From Comamonas thiooxydans (lineage in GTDB: Bacteria; Pseudomonadota; Gammaproteobacteria; Burkholderiales; Burkholderiaceae_C), in assembly GCF_000964545.1 (NCBI RefSeq), contig NZ_BBVD01000016.1:1-64000 (forward strand): a stretch of 64,000 bases of DNA. Direction: 5' to 3'. Position numbers and translations under genes: made by a program. Positions 36,891-45,528 of this stretch are shown here, piece after piece. Position 1 is the stretch's first letter, and every line of letters begins with the position of its first letter. Under the pieces are notes generated by a model. It was not told the origin of the DNA. It saw only the letters and a program-made list of their open reading frames with translations, and ran no database searches.

Positions 36891-36928
36891 GACAATTGTT
36901 GTCCGTCAGACTAACTATCAGTTGTTAG
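36891..36928. promoter_or_regulatory. Candidate operators before catabolic operon A
   Basis: Two dyads lie 50-90 bp before the first gene: GACAA-TTG-TTGTC (36891-36903) and CTAAC-TATCAGTT-GTTAG (36911-36928). They sit where a promoter is expected. They are candidates for the adjacent TetR protein; the -10/-35 hexamers are not clear. Confidence 0.4.
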
Positions 36929-36976
36929 GTAAATGCCTGACTCTTGATTGACCCAACTCCACAGACCGAGATGCTC

Positions 36977-37864
36977 ATGACGACGCAGTTGAAACCCATC
37001 CGCTCCTTTCTTTTCGTCCCCGGCAACAAGGAATCCATGCTCGACAAGGCGGCCAACGCCAAGGCCGATGCGCTGATCCTCGACCTGGAAGACAGCGTGC
37101 CGCCGGCGGAGAAGGTCGCCGCGCGTGCCCTGGTGGCCCGCAAGATTCCCGAGCTGATCGCCCAGGGCCAGCGCATCTGGGTGCGCGTCAACCGCACGGC
37201 GCACATCTACGATCTGGACGACATCCTCGCCGTGGTGCAGCCCGGCGTGGAGGGCATCTACATCTCCAAGCCCTGGGGCCCCGAGGACGTGCACATGGCT
37301 TCGTGCATGATTGCCGAGGCCGAGACGCGCGCCAACCTGCCGCTGGGCTCCATCGGCCTGATCCCGCTGCTGGAGACTGCCCGCTCCATGCAGCTGTGCT
37401 ACGAGATCGCGCAGATCCCGCGCGTCACCGGCATCGTCGGCGCCACGGCTAAGAACGCCGACGTGGGCCGTGCGCTGAAGTACGTGTGGACGGCCGAGGG
37501 CCGCGAATCCGAGTACATGAAGTCTCGCGTGGTCATGGCCGCGCGCGCCGCCGGCAAGCAGCCCATTGGCGGCATCTGGCAGCAGATCAAGGACTTGGAA
37601 GGCCTGGCTAAGGCCTCGGCCTTCGACCGCCAGCTGGGCTTCTCCGGCGAGCTGGCCCTGCACCCCATGCAGGTGGAAACCATCAATCGCACCTACACGC
37701 CGACGGCCGAGGAGGTCGCGTTCTACCAGGGAATGATCGATGCACTCGAGGCCGCCCAGGCCCAGGGCCGTGCCTCGGTGATGTACGACGGCGAGCACAT
37801 CGACATCGCCCACGTCAAGACCGCGCACGACGTGATCGCGCTCGCCAATTCGCTCAATAGCTGA
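36977..37864 (+). CDS. HpcH/HpaI-family (citrate lyase beta-like) acyl-CoA lyase
   Basis: A 295-residue Mg2+-dependent C-C lyase of the CitE/malyl-CoA lyase type, which splits a 3-hydroxyacyl-CoA into acetyl-CoA or a similar CoA ester and a 2-oxoacid. Motifs: RSFLFVPGNKESMLDKA (start of the barrel), LILDLEDSVPP (metal and CoA region), IGLIPLLETARSM (metal-binding Glu). ATG 36977 is preferred to 36971 on spacing; both follow CCGAG. It opens an operon with MaoC and acyl-CoA dehydrogenase genes, an order seen in citramalyl-CoA/itaconate and related clusters. Confidence 0.88.
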   Translation: MTTQLKPIRSFLFVPGNKESMLDKAANAKADALILDLEDSVPPAEKVAARALVARKIPELIAQGQRIWVRVNRTAHIYDLDDILAVVQPGVEGIYISKPWGPEDVHMASCMIAEAETRANLPLGSIGLIPLLETARSMQLCYEIAQIPRVTGIVGATAKNADVGRALKYVWTAEGRESEYMKSRVVMAARAAGKQPIGGIWQQIKDLEGLAKASAFDRQLGFSGELALHPMQVETINRTYTPTAEEVAFYQGMIDALEAAQAQGRASVMYDGEHIDIAHVKTAHDVIALANSLNS

Positions 37865-37904
37865 CCCCCATAACCCCCCCCAGTACCCCTCAGGAGATAT
37901 CCAA

Positions 37905-38366
37905 ATGGCAGGCCTTTACTTCGAAGAATTCAAGCCCGGCATGGTGATCGAGCACGCCATCCGCCGTACCGTGACCGAAACCGACAACATCCTGTTCTCG
38001 GCCATGACCTACAACTGTGCGCCGCTGCACATCGACGCCGAGTACAGTAAGAACACCATGTACGGCCAGCGTCTGGTCAACAGCATGTTCCTGCTGGCGC
38101 TGGTGGCGGGCATCACGGTGTACGAGACCACGCTGGGCACCACCCTGGGAAATCTGGGGTTCGGCGAGATCGCCTTCCCCAAGCCCACCTTCCACGGCGA
38201 CACCATCCGCGTGGAAACCGAGATCCTGGAAACCCGCCAGTCCAAGAGCCGTCCTGAAACCGGCATCGTCACCTTCAAGCATGTGGCCAAGAACCAGCGC
38301 GACGAGATCGTCTGCACGGCCGTGCGCACCGGCCTGATGATGCTCAAGCCCGCCGACAAGGCATAA
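37905..38366 (+). CDS. MaoC-family enoyl-CoA hydratase
   Basis: A 153-residue single hot-dog (R)-hydratase-like protein. The active-site segment reads TETDNILFSAMTYNCAPLHIDAEY, with Asn in place of the usual Asp of the D-x4-H pair but His retained, as I recall for itaconyl/mesaconyl-CoA hydratase-type members. It would hydrate a 2-enoyl-CoA to feed the lyase encoded 41 bp upstream, or act in reverse. A CAGGAGATATCC ribosome site is strong. The acyl-CoA dehydrogenase gene begins 11 bp later. Confidence 0.87.
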   Translation: MAGLYFEEFKPGMVIEHAIRRTVTETDNILFSAMTYNCAPLHIDAEYSKNTMYGQRLVNSMFLLALVAGITVYETTLGTTLGNLGFGEIAFPKPTFHGDTIRVETEILETRQSKSRPETGIVTFKHVAKNQRDEIVCTAVRTGLMMLKPADKA

Positions 38367-38376
38367 GGAGCGCGCA

Positions 38377-39543
38377 ATGGACTACCAGCTCAGCGAAGAC
38401 CAGCAGGCCATCGTCGATGCCGCAGAGAAGATCTGCGCCGACTTTCCGCTCGAATACTGGCGCAACAAGGACAAGAACCACGAGTTCCCGCACGAATTCT
38501 TCGAGGCCGTGGCCAGCGGTGGCTGGCTGGGTATCTGCATGCCCGAGGACGTGGGTGGCGCCAACCTGGGCGTGACCGAGGCGGCCCTATTCATGCGCAC
38601 CGTGGCCGAGTGCGGTGGCCAGGCGGCGGCGTCGACCATTCACATGAACATCTTCGGCCTGCAGCCGGTGGTCCACTTCGGCACCGACGAGCAGAAGAAG
38701 CGCTGGCTGCCGCCCTTTGCCCGCGGTGAGAACAAGGCCTGTTTCGCGGTGACCGAGCCCGACACGGGCCTGGACACCACTAAGCTCAAGGTCACGGCCA
38801 AGAAGCAGGCCGACGGCAGTTACCTCCTGTCGGGCAAGAAGGTCTTCATCTCCACCGCGCAGGTGGCCGACCACATGCTGATCCTGGCGCGCACCACGCC
38901 GATCGAAGAGGTCAAGAAGCACAGCGAAGGCTTGAGCCTGTTCTACACCAAGCTCGACCGCAAGTACGTCGACATCCGCGAGATCGACAAGCTGGGCCGT
39001 GCGGCGGTGGACACCAACGAGATGTTCATCGACAACCTGCCGGTGCCGGCCGACGCGCTGATCGGAGAGGAGGGCAAGGGCCTGTCGTACATCTTCCACG
39101 GCATGAACGCCGAGCGTGTGCTGGTGGCGGTGGAGCAGGTGGGCATCGGCCGCGCCGTGCTTAAGCTCGCCACCCAGTATGCCAAGGAGCGCATCGTGTT
39201 CGGCCGCCCGATCGGCAAGAACCAGGGCGTGCAGCACCCGCTGGCGCGTTCCTGGGCCGAGCTGGAAGCGGCCAACCACATGATCTTTGCGGCGGCCAGC
39301 CTGTACGACAAAGGGCTGCCGTGCGGGTCGGAGGCCAATGCGGCCAAGCTGCTGGCGTCAGAAGCGTGCATGAACGCCTGCCAGACCTCCATCCTCACGC
39401 ACGGCGGCTTCGGCTACGCGAAGGAATACCACGTGGAGCGCTTCATGCGCGAAGCCTGGATCGGCTACATCGCGCCGGTCACGCCGCAGCTCATCCTGTC
39501 GAACATCGCCGAGCGCAAGCTGGGGTTGCCCAAGTCGTATTGA
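38377..39543 (+). CDS. Acyl-CoA dehydrogenase
   Basis: A 388-residue FAD enzyme introducing a 2,3 double bond into an acyl-CoA. Present are the FAD motif CFAVTEPDTGLDTTKLK, KKVFISTAQVADHMLI, and GGFGYAKEYHVERFMRE. The canonical catalytic Glu of the YEGT motif is absent: that place reads GYIAPVTPQLIL. Glu246 in HGMNAERVLVA sits where isovaleryl- and long-chain enzymes hold their base, so it is probably active on a branched or unusual acyl group. It is the third gene of operon A; a repeat copy follows the stop. Confidence 0.9.
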   Translation: MDYQLSEDQQAIVDAAEKICADFPLEYWRNKDKNHEFPHEFFEAVASGGWLGICMPEDVGGANLGVTEAALFMRTVAECGGQAAASTIHMNIFGLQPVVHFGTDEQKKRWLPPFARGENKACFAVTEPDTGLDTTKLKVTAKKQADGSYLLSGKKVFISTAQVADHMLILARTTPIEEVKKHSEGLSLFYTKLDRKYVDIREIDKLGRAAVDTNEMFIDNLPVPADALIGEEGKGLSYIFHGMNAERVLVAVEQVGIGRAVLKLATQYAKERIVFGRPIGKNQGVQHPLARSWAELEAANHMIFAAASLYDKGLPCGSEANAAKLLASEACMNACQTSILTHGGFGYAKEYHVERFMREAWIGYIAPVTPQLILSNIAERKLGLPKSY

Positions 39544-39550
39544 TTGGTTT

Positions 39551-39643
39551 CAAAAATAGAGCAGCCAGCGCTTGCTCATCAATGGTTCTGTATGGCTTTC
39601 AGCAGAAAACTGATGTGAAGAAAGCGCTGGCAGCTCATGAATA
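39551..39643. repeat. Dispersed palindromic repeat copy in operon A
   Basis: The arms AGCAGCCAGCGCTTG and GAAAGCGCTGGCAGCTCATG close a 93-bp element, with AAAAATAG at the left. It fills most of the 124-bp gap between the dehydrogenase and the first CaiB gene and may fold as an mRNA hairpin. Confidence 0.6.
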
Positions 39644-39667
39644 AGTAGTTAAGAGCAGGAGACAAGC

Positions 39668-40912
39668 ATGTCCGCGACCAAGCCCCTGGAAGGCATCCGC
39701 GTTCTCGACCTGACCGTTGCGCTGGCGGGGCCGTATGGCTCGCTGCTGCTGGGCGGCCTGGGCGCCGAGGTGATCCGCATCGAATCGCCCGGCGGCGGCG
39801 ACATTGCGCGCAACAACCCGCCCTATGTCAACCATGAAGGCATCCACTTCGGTGTACGCCAGTCTGATGATGTGTCGCTGTCCATCCTCAACCGCGCACG
39901 CAACAAGAAAAGCATCACGCTGGATCTGAAGTCCGAGCAAGGCAGGGCGCTGTTCATGCGCCTGGCGCAGGAATGCGATGTCGTGATCGAAAATGCCAGC
40001 GAGGGCGCGACAAAGCGCCTGGGCGTGGACTACGAAAGCGTGCGGCAGGCCAACCCAAAGATTGTCTACGCCTCGGTCAAGGCTTTCGGAGAGCCCAGCC
40101 CGTACCCCAACCTCAAGGGTATGGACATCATCGTGCAGGCTCTGTCGGGCATCATGGACGTGACCGGCTTCGCCGACGGCCCGCCTACACGCCTGGGCCT
40201 GCCGCTGGCCGACCTGATCGCGCCCATGTTCGCCGTCAACGGCATTCTTGCGGCGCTCATCCACCGGGGCCGCACCGGCGTGGGCCAGCATGTGCAGGTC
40301 TCCATGCTCGACTGCCTGGCCTCGCTGGTGGCCGAGGAGCATTTCGACGTCTATCTGAAGGAGGGCTATCCCAAGCGTTCGGGCAACTTTCTGGAGCGGC
40401 TCACCCCCTTTGGTGTGTACGAGACGCAGGACAGTTACGTGGCATTGGTTGCCTTTCAGCCCGAGTGGTTCAGGAATCTTGCCGAGGCCATGGGACGTCC
40501 CGAGCTGGCGCAGGACCCGCGCTTTGCCGTGCTGGGGCCGCGTACCAAGAACTCCGCTGAGATCAATGCCATCATCCGCGAATGGATGCACGCGCGCACC
40601 AGCGCTGAGATCATTCGTGAACTGCAGGAAAAACGCGGCGTGCCCTGCGCCGAAGTGCGCAGTCCCCAACAGATGCTCGCCGATCCTTATCTGCAGGCGC
40701 GCGGTGCGGTGGTGCCACTGGTCCATCCGGGGCTGGAAGCCAGCGGTACGGTAGCCATGGGCATGGGGGTGCCGATACAGTTTTCCGAAACGCCCGCCAG
40801 CTTCGATCAGCCAGCGCAGGCACTGGGCGAAGCGAACGAGGCGATCTACTGTGACCTTCTCAAGCTGTCGGGCGCCGAACTCCAGCAATTGCGCGCGCAG
40901 AAGGTGATCTGA
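39668..40912 (+). CDS. Family III CoA-transferase (CaiB/BaiF)
   Basis: A 414-residue CaiB/BaiF-type transferase moving CoA between carboxylic acids. The N-terminal signature is GIRVLDLTVALAGPYGSLLLGG with GAEVIRIESPGGGD, and the likely catalytic Asp lies in RLGLPLADLIAPMFAVNG (about residue 181). The ribosome site AGGAG lies 7 bp upstream. It is separated from the dehydrogenase by a repeat but is probably still cotranscribed. The next gene starts after 2 bp. Confidence 0.9.
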   Translation: MSATKPLEGIRVLDLTVALAGPYGSLLLGGLGAEVIRIESPGGGDIARNNPPYVNHEGIHFGVRQSDDVSLSILNRARNKKSITLDLKSEQGRALFMRLAQECDVVIENASEGATKRLGVDYESVRQANPKIVYASVKAFGEPSPYPNLKGMDIIVQALSGIMDVTGFADGPPTRLGLPLADLIAPMFAVNGILAALIHRGRTGVGQHVQVSMLDCLASLVAEEHFDVYLKEGYPKRSGNFLERLTPFGVYETQDSYVALVAFQPEWFRNLAEAMGRPELAQDPRFAVLGPRTKNSAEINAIIREWMHARTSAEIIRELQEKRGVPCAEVRSPQQMLADPYLQARGAVVPLVHPGLEASGTVAMGMGVPIQFSETPASFDQPAQALGEANEAIYCDLLKLSGAELQQLRAQKVI

Positions 40913-40914
40913 CC

Positions 40915-42093
40915 ATGTCTGTCGTGTCAACCCCTGCAACTGCACGTTCAGGCCCCCTCGCGGGCATCAAGGTGGTGGAGATCGCGGGCATAGGCCCCGG
41001 GCCGCTGGCCGCCATGTTCCTGGCCGACCTGGGGGCCACGGTGATCCGCGTGGACCGCAAGGAACCCTCGGGCCTGGGCGCGCCGCGTCCGGTGCAGTTC
41101 GACCTGGGCCTGCGCAACCGCAAGTCCATCCGCGTGGACTTGAAGGACCCCGCCGCCGTGGAGATGGTGATGGAGCTGATCGGCCAGGCCGACGCGCTGA
41201 TCGAGGGCTTTCGCCCCGGCGTGATGGAGCGCCTGGGCCTCGGGCCGGAGGTCTGCCTGGCGCGCAATCCGCGCCTGGTCTATGGCCGTGTGACCGGCTG
41301 GGGGCAGGACGGGCCGCTGGCGCAGGTGGCGGGGCACGACCTCAACTACATCTCCATCACCGGCGCGCTGCACGTCATGGGCCGGGCGGGGCAGGCGCCT
41401 ACGCCGCCGCTCAACGTGCTGGGCGACTATGCAGGCGGCTCGCTGTACCTGGCGTTCGGCCTGCTCGCGGGCATCCTGGAATCTTGCACTTCGGGCAAGG
41501 GCCAGGTGGTGGATGCCGCCATGGTGGACGGCGTGGCCTCCATCATGACCGTGACCCTGGGGTTGCATGCGGCAGGCATACTCAATAAGGAGCGCGGCAC
41601 CAATCTGCTCGATACGGGCGCTCACTTCTACGAAGTCTATGAATGCGCGGACGGAAGATACGTCTCGGTGGCCCCGATTGAAGGCAAGTTCTACAAGCTG
41701 CTGCTCGAAAAGCTGGAGCTGCAGGATCATCCGCTGCTGCAGAGGCAGATGGACCGCACCGTCTGGCCTTCGGCCAAAGCCGTGCTGGCGGCCAAGCTCA
41801 AGGAACGCACGCGCGAAGAGTGGACCACCTTGCTGAGCCACCTGGACGTGTGCTTCGCTCCCGTGCTTGATTTCGAGGAGGCACCTCAGCACCCCCACGT
41901 CAAGGCACGGGGCACGTTGATCGATCTGGAAGGAGTTACGCACCCCGCGCCGGGGCCGCGCTTTTCCCGTACGCCTGCCGATCGCCCCGAGCCGCCCGCG
42001 CAACTCACCACAGACAACGCTGTCGCCGCGCTCGGGGGGTGGCTGGATGATGCGCGTATAGAGGCGCTACGAGCCCAAGGCACCTTCATCTAA
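40915..42093 (+). CDS. Alpha-methylacyl-CoA racemase-like protein (CaiB/BaiF superfamily)
   Basis: A 392-residue family III protein more like AMACR than a transferase. The racemase acid/base pair appears as the His in GHDLNYISITGAL and the Asp in PLNVLGDYAGGSLYLAFG, and the start region EIAGIGPGPLAAMFLADLGA is AMACR-like. It would invert a 2-methyl centre of a branched acyl-CoA, which implies that the substrate carries a methyl branch. The gene lies 2 bp after the CaiB gene. Confidence 0.85.
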   Translation: MSVVSTPATARSGPLAGIKVVEIAGIGPGPLAAMFLADLGATVIRVDRKEPSGLGAPRPVQFDLGLRNRKSIRVDLKDPAAVEMVMELIGQADALIEGFRPGVMERLGLGPEVCLARNPRLVYGRVTGWGQDGPLAQVAGHDLNYISITGALHVMGRAGQAPTPPLNVLGDYAGGSLYLAFGLLAGILESCTSGKGQVVDAAMVDGVASIMTVTLGLHAAGILNKERGTNLLDTGAHFYEVYECADGRYVSVAPIEGKFYKLLLEKLELQDHPLLQRQMDRTVWPSAKAVLAAKLKERTREEWTTLLSHLDVCFAPVLDFEEAPQHPHVKARGTLIDLEGVTHPAPGPRFSRTPADRPEPPAQLTTDNAVAALGGWLDDARIEALRAQGTFI

Positions 42094-42103
42094 GGAGACA
42101 ACC

Positions 42104-43075
42104 ATGATGTACAGACGTACCTTCGCCATCGTTTTTGCGATATGGGCAATCGAGGCATTCGCGCCTGCATTTGCGGCGGACTTTCCCAACGGCAAGCCTA
42201 TCCGCATCGTGGTCTCAACGGGCGTGGGCTCGGGGTCGGACCTCACCGCGCGGCAGATTGCCGTGGGCCTGGGCAAGGATTTGAATACAGCGGTCATTAT
42301 CGAGAACAAGACGGGCGCCGGCGGCGTGATCGGTACCGACTACGTAGCCAAGGCCGCCCCCGATGGCTACACGCTGCTAGGCACTTACGCGCAGCACTAC
42401 ACCAACCAGCTGGTGCAGAAAACGCCCTACGATGCGGTGAAAGACTTCGAGCCTATCGCTCGCATCGCCAACTCGGCGCTGGTGATCTCTGTGGCGTCAA
42501 ATGCGCCGTATAAAACGCTCAAGGACGTGATCGAGGCCGCCAAGAAGCAGCCCGGCATCATTACCTACGGCTCGTCGGGCAACGGCACAACCTCGCATAT
42601 GGCGGCCGCGCTGTTCGAGCATATGGCGGGCGTCAAGCTCAACCACGTGCCCTACAAGGCACCGGGCCAAGTGGCAATGGACGCGGCCGCGGGACAACTC
42701 GACTTGAGCTTCAACGGCATGTCCTCGGTGCTGCCGCTCATCAAAAGCGGGCGCCTGCGAGCGCTGGCCGTCACCACGGCGCAGCGCTCGCAAAGCCTGC
42801 CCGACGTGCCCTCCGTGGCGGAATTGGGTTACCCAGGTTACGAGGCCGCATCGCCCATCTGGATTTTCGCGCCGCGCGGCACTCCCCAGGCGATCGTGAA
42901 CAAGCTGTCGGAATCCGTGGTGCGTCAGGCGAAATCGCAGGGCTTCAAGGATCTGTGCATGAACCAAGGCCTGGAAGTGGACATCCAGACCGCTGCCGTC
43001 GCCAAGGCCGCCGGCCCCGGTGAGCTGGAGAAATGGCGCAAGCTGATGAGCGTGGCCGGCGCGAAAGCAGAGTGA
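42104..43075 (+). CDS. Bug-family periplasmic solute-binding protein (tripartite tricarboxylate type) 1
   Basis: A 323-residue exported receptor with signal peptide ending FAPAFAAD. The Bug fold is shown by KPIRIVVSTGVGSGSDLTAR, VIIENKTGAGGVIGTDYVAKAAPDGYTLL and YGSSGNGTTSHMAAALFEHM. Bug proteins bind carboxylates and often have no dedicated membrane partner nearby, as here. It closes the first half of operon A; a GC-rich intergenic repeat follows. Confidence 0.9.
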   Translation: MMYRRTFAIVFAIWAIEAFAPAFAADFPNGKPIRIVVSTGVGSGSDLTARQIAVGLGKDLNTAVIIENKTGAGGVIGTDYVAKAAPDGYTLLGTYAQHYTNQLVQKTPYDAVKDFEPIARIANSALVISVASNAPYKTLKDVIEAAKKQPGIITYGSSGNGTTSHMAAALFEHMAGVKLNHVPYKAPGQVAMDAAAGQLDLSFNGMSSVLPLIKSGRLRALAVTTAQRSQSLPDVPSVAELGYPGYEAASPIWIFAPRGTPQAIVNKLSESVVRQAKSQGFKDLCMNQGLEVDIQTAAVAKAAGPGELEKWRKLMSVAGAKAE

Positions 43076-43079
43076 ACAC

Positions 43080-43190
43080 CCCCTGAGCCGCCTAGCGCCT
43101 TCCCCTCGCTCTCGCAACGCAGCGCGTTGCAGGCGCTGGAGACGCCGCCAGTGCGGCGGCCCTCGCCTGGGTAGCGGGCGGCGCAATGCA
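43080..43190. repeat. GC-rich intergenic repeat of Comamonadaceae type
   Basis: A 110-bp block with CCCCTGAGCCGCCTAGCGCC, an inner dyad CAACGCAGCGCGTTG and GCCGCC-AGT-GCGGCGGC. It resembles the Pro/Gly-poor GC-rich spacers common between genes in this family. It is unrelated to the AT-edged palindromic repeat elsewhere in the window. Confidence 0.45.
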
Positions 43191-43209
43191 TCGATGAAAG
43201 GCAGATGTG

Positions 43210-43629
43210 ATGATCGATATTCACGGCGCACAGGCCGCGCTCGACCAAGTGGTGGCCGATTGGAACCACGCGGGCAGCACCTGGAACGCGGCGGCCCTGG
43301 CCGCCACCTATACCGGGGATGGCCTGCTGTTCGGCGGCCGCCCCGGCCACTTCGTGGGGCGCGCGGCCATCGAGGGCTACTTCGCCTCGTACGACGGCGT
43401 GATTCTCGCGGGCGCCATGCGCATGTCCGGCACCGAACTGCGCGTGCTCGCTGAGGGCTGCGTGCTGGCCCAGGGCACCGTGGATTTCGCCTTCACGCTC
43501 GCGGGCGCCGAACAGACGCGCTCCACCCTGCGCGCCACGCTGGTGCTGCGGCGCGAGGCCGGGCGCTGGCTGATCGCCGACCACCATTTCTCCCCCACAC
43601 CCGCCGCGCCTCCGCTGGGAAAGGACTGA
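43210..43629 (+). CDS. NTF2-fold protein (SgcJ/EcaC-like)
   Basis: A 139-residue SnoaL/DUF4440-like protein. The pattern DWNHAGSTWNAAALAATYTGDGLLFGGRPGHFVGRAAIEGYF is typical of the SgcJ/EcaC group, small cone-shaped proteins that bind or transform hydrophobic ligands. No catalytic residues can be named. The ATG at 43210 (after an AAAGG site) is preferred to the overlapping GTG at 43207. The nitroreductase start follows 3 bp later. Confidence 0.75.
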   Translation: MIDIHGAQAALDQVVADWNHAGSTWNAAALAATYTGDGLLFGGRPGHFVGRAAIEGYFASYDGVILAGAMRMSGTELRVLAEGCVLAQGTVDFAFTLAGAEQTRSTLRATLVLRREAGRWLIADHHFSPTPAAPPLGKD

Positions 43630-43632
43630 ACC

Positions 43633-44316
43633 GTGACCGCACAGAACCCCGATGCCGAGGCGTTGCGCCGTCTGCTCTCCGGGCGCGCCACCTGCCGTGC
43701 CTACCAGCCCCGGCAGGTACCCGAGGACGTGATCCGCAGCATCGTCGACGTGGCGCGCGGCACCGCCTCGTGGTGCAACACCCAGCCCTGGGGCCTGACC
43801 ATCACCTCGGGCGAGAGCACCGAGAAATTCCGCACGGCGCTCATGGAGCAGGTGCGCCAGCATCCCGGTCTGGAATCCGACTTTCCCTTCCCCGACGAAT
43901 ACAAGGGCGTTTATCTGGACCGCCGCCGCAAGGCCGGCTTCCAGCTCTACGAGGTGCTGGGTATAGCCCGCGGCGACAAGGAGCGGCGCGAGGCCCAGTC
44001 GTTCGAGAACTTTCGCCTGTTCGGCGCGCCGCACGTGGCCATTGTCACCGTACCGCAAGAGCTGGGTACCTATGGCGCCGTGGATGCGGGCGGCTTCGTC
44101 TGCTCCTTTCTGCTCTCGGCCCAGGCCCATGGCGTGGCCACCACGCCGCAGGCCGCTCTGGCCATGCAATCCAGGTTCATCCGCCGCTACTTCGGCATGC
44201 TCGAAGACCGTCGCGTGATTTGCGGCATCTCCTTCGGCTACGCCGACACGGCGCATCCGGTCAACGGCTACCGCACCGAGCGCGCCGGGGTCGATGACAT
44301 CCTGAAGCTGGTTTGA
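43633..44316 (+). CDS. Nitroreductase-family flavoprotein
   Basis: A 227-residue FMN-dependent oxidoreductase. The N-terminal FMN-phosphate motif is SGRATCRAYQPRQV, followed by ASWCNTQPWGLTIT (flavin contact). The C-terminal part has GFVCSFLLSAQAHGVATTPQ and ICGISFGYADTAHPVNGYRT. The substrate is unknown; members reduce nitro groups, quinones or enones. GTG start at 43633. It sits in a tight run (2 bp before the next gene) in operon A. Confidence 0.85.
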   Translation: MTAQNPDAEALRRLLSGRATCRAYQPRQVPEDVIRSIVDVARGTASWCNTQPWGLTITSGESTEKFRTALMEQVRQHPGLESDFPFPDEYKGVYLDRRRKAGFQLYEVLGIARGDKERREAQSFENFRLFGAPHVAIVTVPQELGTYGAVDAGGFVCSFLLSAQAHGVATTPQAALAMQSRFIRRYFGMLEDRRVICGISFGYADTAHPVNGYRTERAGVDDILKLV

Positions 44317-44317
44317 C

Positions 44318-44671
44318 ATGACGCGCCCCGCCACACCCGCGCAGCAACTGCTGGGCGACATAGCCCCCGGCCTGGCCGACCTGACCGACGATGTCCTCTT
44401 CGGCCAGATCTGGGAGCGCCCCGGCCTGTCCAAGCGCGACCGCAGCCTCATCACCTGCGCCGCCCTGGTCGCCACCGGCAAGACCGAGCAGATGGGTGGC
44501 CACTTCCCGCGCGCCCTCGCCAACGGCGTGACGCGCGAGGAACTCACCGAACTCATCACCCACCTGGCCTTCTACGGCGGCTGGCCCAACGCCGTCTCGG
44601 CGGCGGTGCGCGCCCGCGAAGTGCTGGGCGCCAACGGCAGGCAGGATACGCGCCATGACGATCCTCGTTGA
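44318..44671 (+). CDS. Carboxymuconolactone decarboxylase-family protein
   Basis: A 117-residue CMD-family helical protein. Motifs: KRDRSLITCAALVATGKTEQM, and LTELITHLAFYGGWPNAVSAA with the conserved His. It lacks the CxxC of AhpD, so a peroxidase role is unlikely; ring-lactone decarboxylation is one family activity but not proven here. The 3' end overlaps the crotonase gene by 17 bp. Confidence 0.85.
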   Translation: MTRPATPAQQLLGDIAPGLADLTDDVLFGQIWERPGLSKRDRSLITCAALVATGKTEQMGGHFPRALANGVTREELTELITHLAFYGGWPNAVSAAVRAREVLGANGRQDTRHDDPR

Positions 44672-45422
44672 CGGCCCCGCGCCCCACGTGCGCCGCCTCA
44701 CGCTCGACCGCCCCGAGCGCATGAACGCGCTCGACGGCCCCACGCTGCAGGCGCTGAACGATGCGGTGCGCGATGCCGTGGCGGCGGGCGGCGAGGTCAA
44801 GGTGCTCGTCATCCGCGGAACGGGCCGCGCCTTCTGCGCGGGCAATGACCTGAAATGGCTGGCCAGCGGCGTATTGGCCGACCGCGCTGCCCATCAGCGC
44901 CACCAGGACCTGATGCAGGACACCTATGAACGCATCGAAGCCGCGCCGCAGATCGTCATCGCCAGCGTCAACGGCTTCGCCGTGGCGGGCGGCTTCGAGC
45001 TGGCGCTGGCCTGCGACCTGATCGTGGCCGACGAGGCCGCGCAGCTCGGCGACGAGCACATCCGCCGCAACCTGCTGCCCAGCGGCGGCAGCTCCCAGCG
45101 GCTGCCACGCAAGCTGGGCCTGCAGCGTGCCATGTACTACCTGGTCACCGGCCGCCGCATGACGGGCCGCGAGGCGGCGGCACTGGGCCTGGCCGCGCAG
45201 GCAGTGCCCGCTGACCAGTTGGACGCCGCCACGCTGCAACTGGCCCGGGACATCGCCCAGGCCGACGCGCTGGCCCTGGCCTCCATGAAGGAGATGGCGC
45301 GCAAATCGCTGGAGCTGCCGCTGGCGGATGGCCTGCGCCACGAGCGCTGGATGCAGCACCGCTACCGCACGCAATCGCCCGCGCTGGAGGCGGGGGTGCA
45401 GGGGTTTGCCCACAAGGCCTGA
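44655..45422 (+). CDS. Crotonase-family (enoyl-CoA hydratase/isomerase) protein
   Basis: A 255-residue crotonase-fold protein. The CoA/oxyanion regions are present: GTGRAFCAGNDLKWL and VNGFAVAGGFELALACDLI. The two catalytic Glu of enoyl-CoA hydratase are absent by eye alignment: the first position holds His135 (LGDEHIRRN) and the second Tyr161 (AMYYLVTG). Isomerase, hydrolase or other crotonase chemistry is therefore as likely as hydration. It is the last gene before a terminator, overlapping the CMD gene. Confidence 0.85.
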   Translation: MTILVDGPAPHVRRLTLDRPERMNALDGPTLQALNDAVRDAVAAGGEVKVLVIRGTGRAFCAGNDLKWLASGVLADRAAHQRHQDLMQDTYERIEAAPQIVIASVNGFAVAGGFELALACDLIVADEAAQLGDEHIRRNLLPSGGSSQRLPRKLGLQRAMYYLVTGRRMTGREAAALGLAAQAVPADQLDAATLQLARDIAQADALALASMKEMARKSLELPLADGLRHERWMQHRYRTQSPALEAGVQGFAHKA

Positions 45423-45435
45423 GCCGTTGGATTGC

Positions 45436-45492
45436 TATTGAAAAAAGAGCTTATCGCGCTTGATGGATAAGCGCGGGCGGCTCTTTTTTCTT
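45436..45492 (+). terminator. Terminator of operon A formed by a dispersed repeat copy
   Basis: Outer arms AAAAAAGAGC/GCTCTTTTTT (45441-45450 and 45480-45489) enclose an inner CGCGCTT/AAGCGCG stem. The core CGCGCTTGATGGATAAGCGC matches the dispersed palindromic family, so here the repeat has the form of an intrinsic terminator. Confidence 0.75.
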
Positions 45493-45528
45493 GAAATAGT
45501 GTGCCCGCATCCGGCTGCAATCTTCTTT

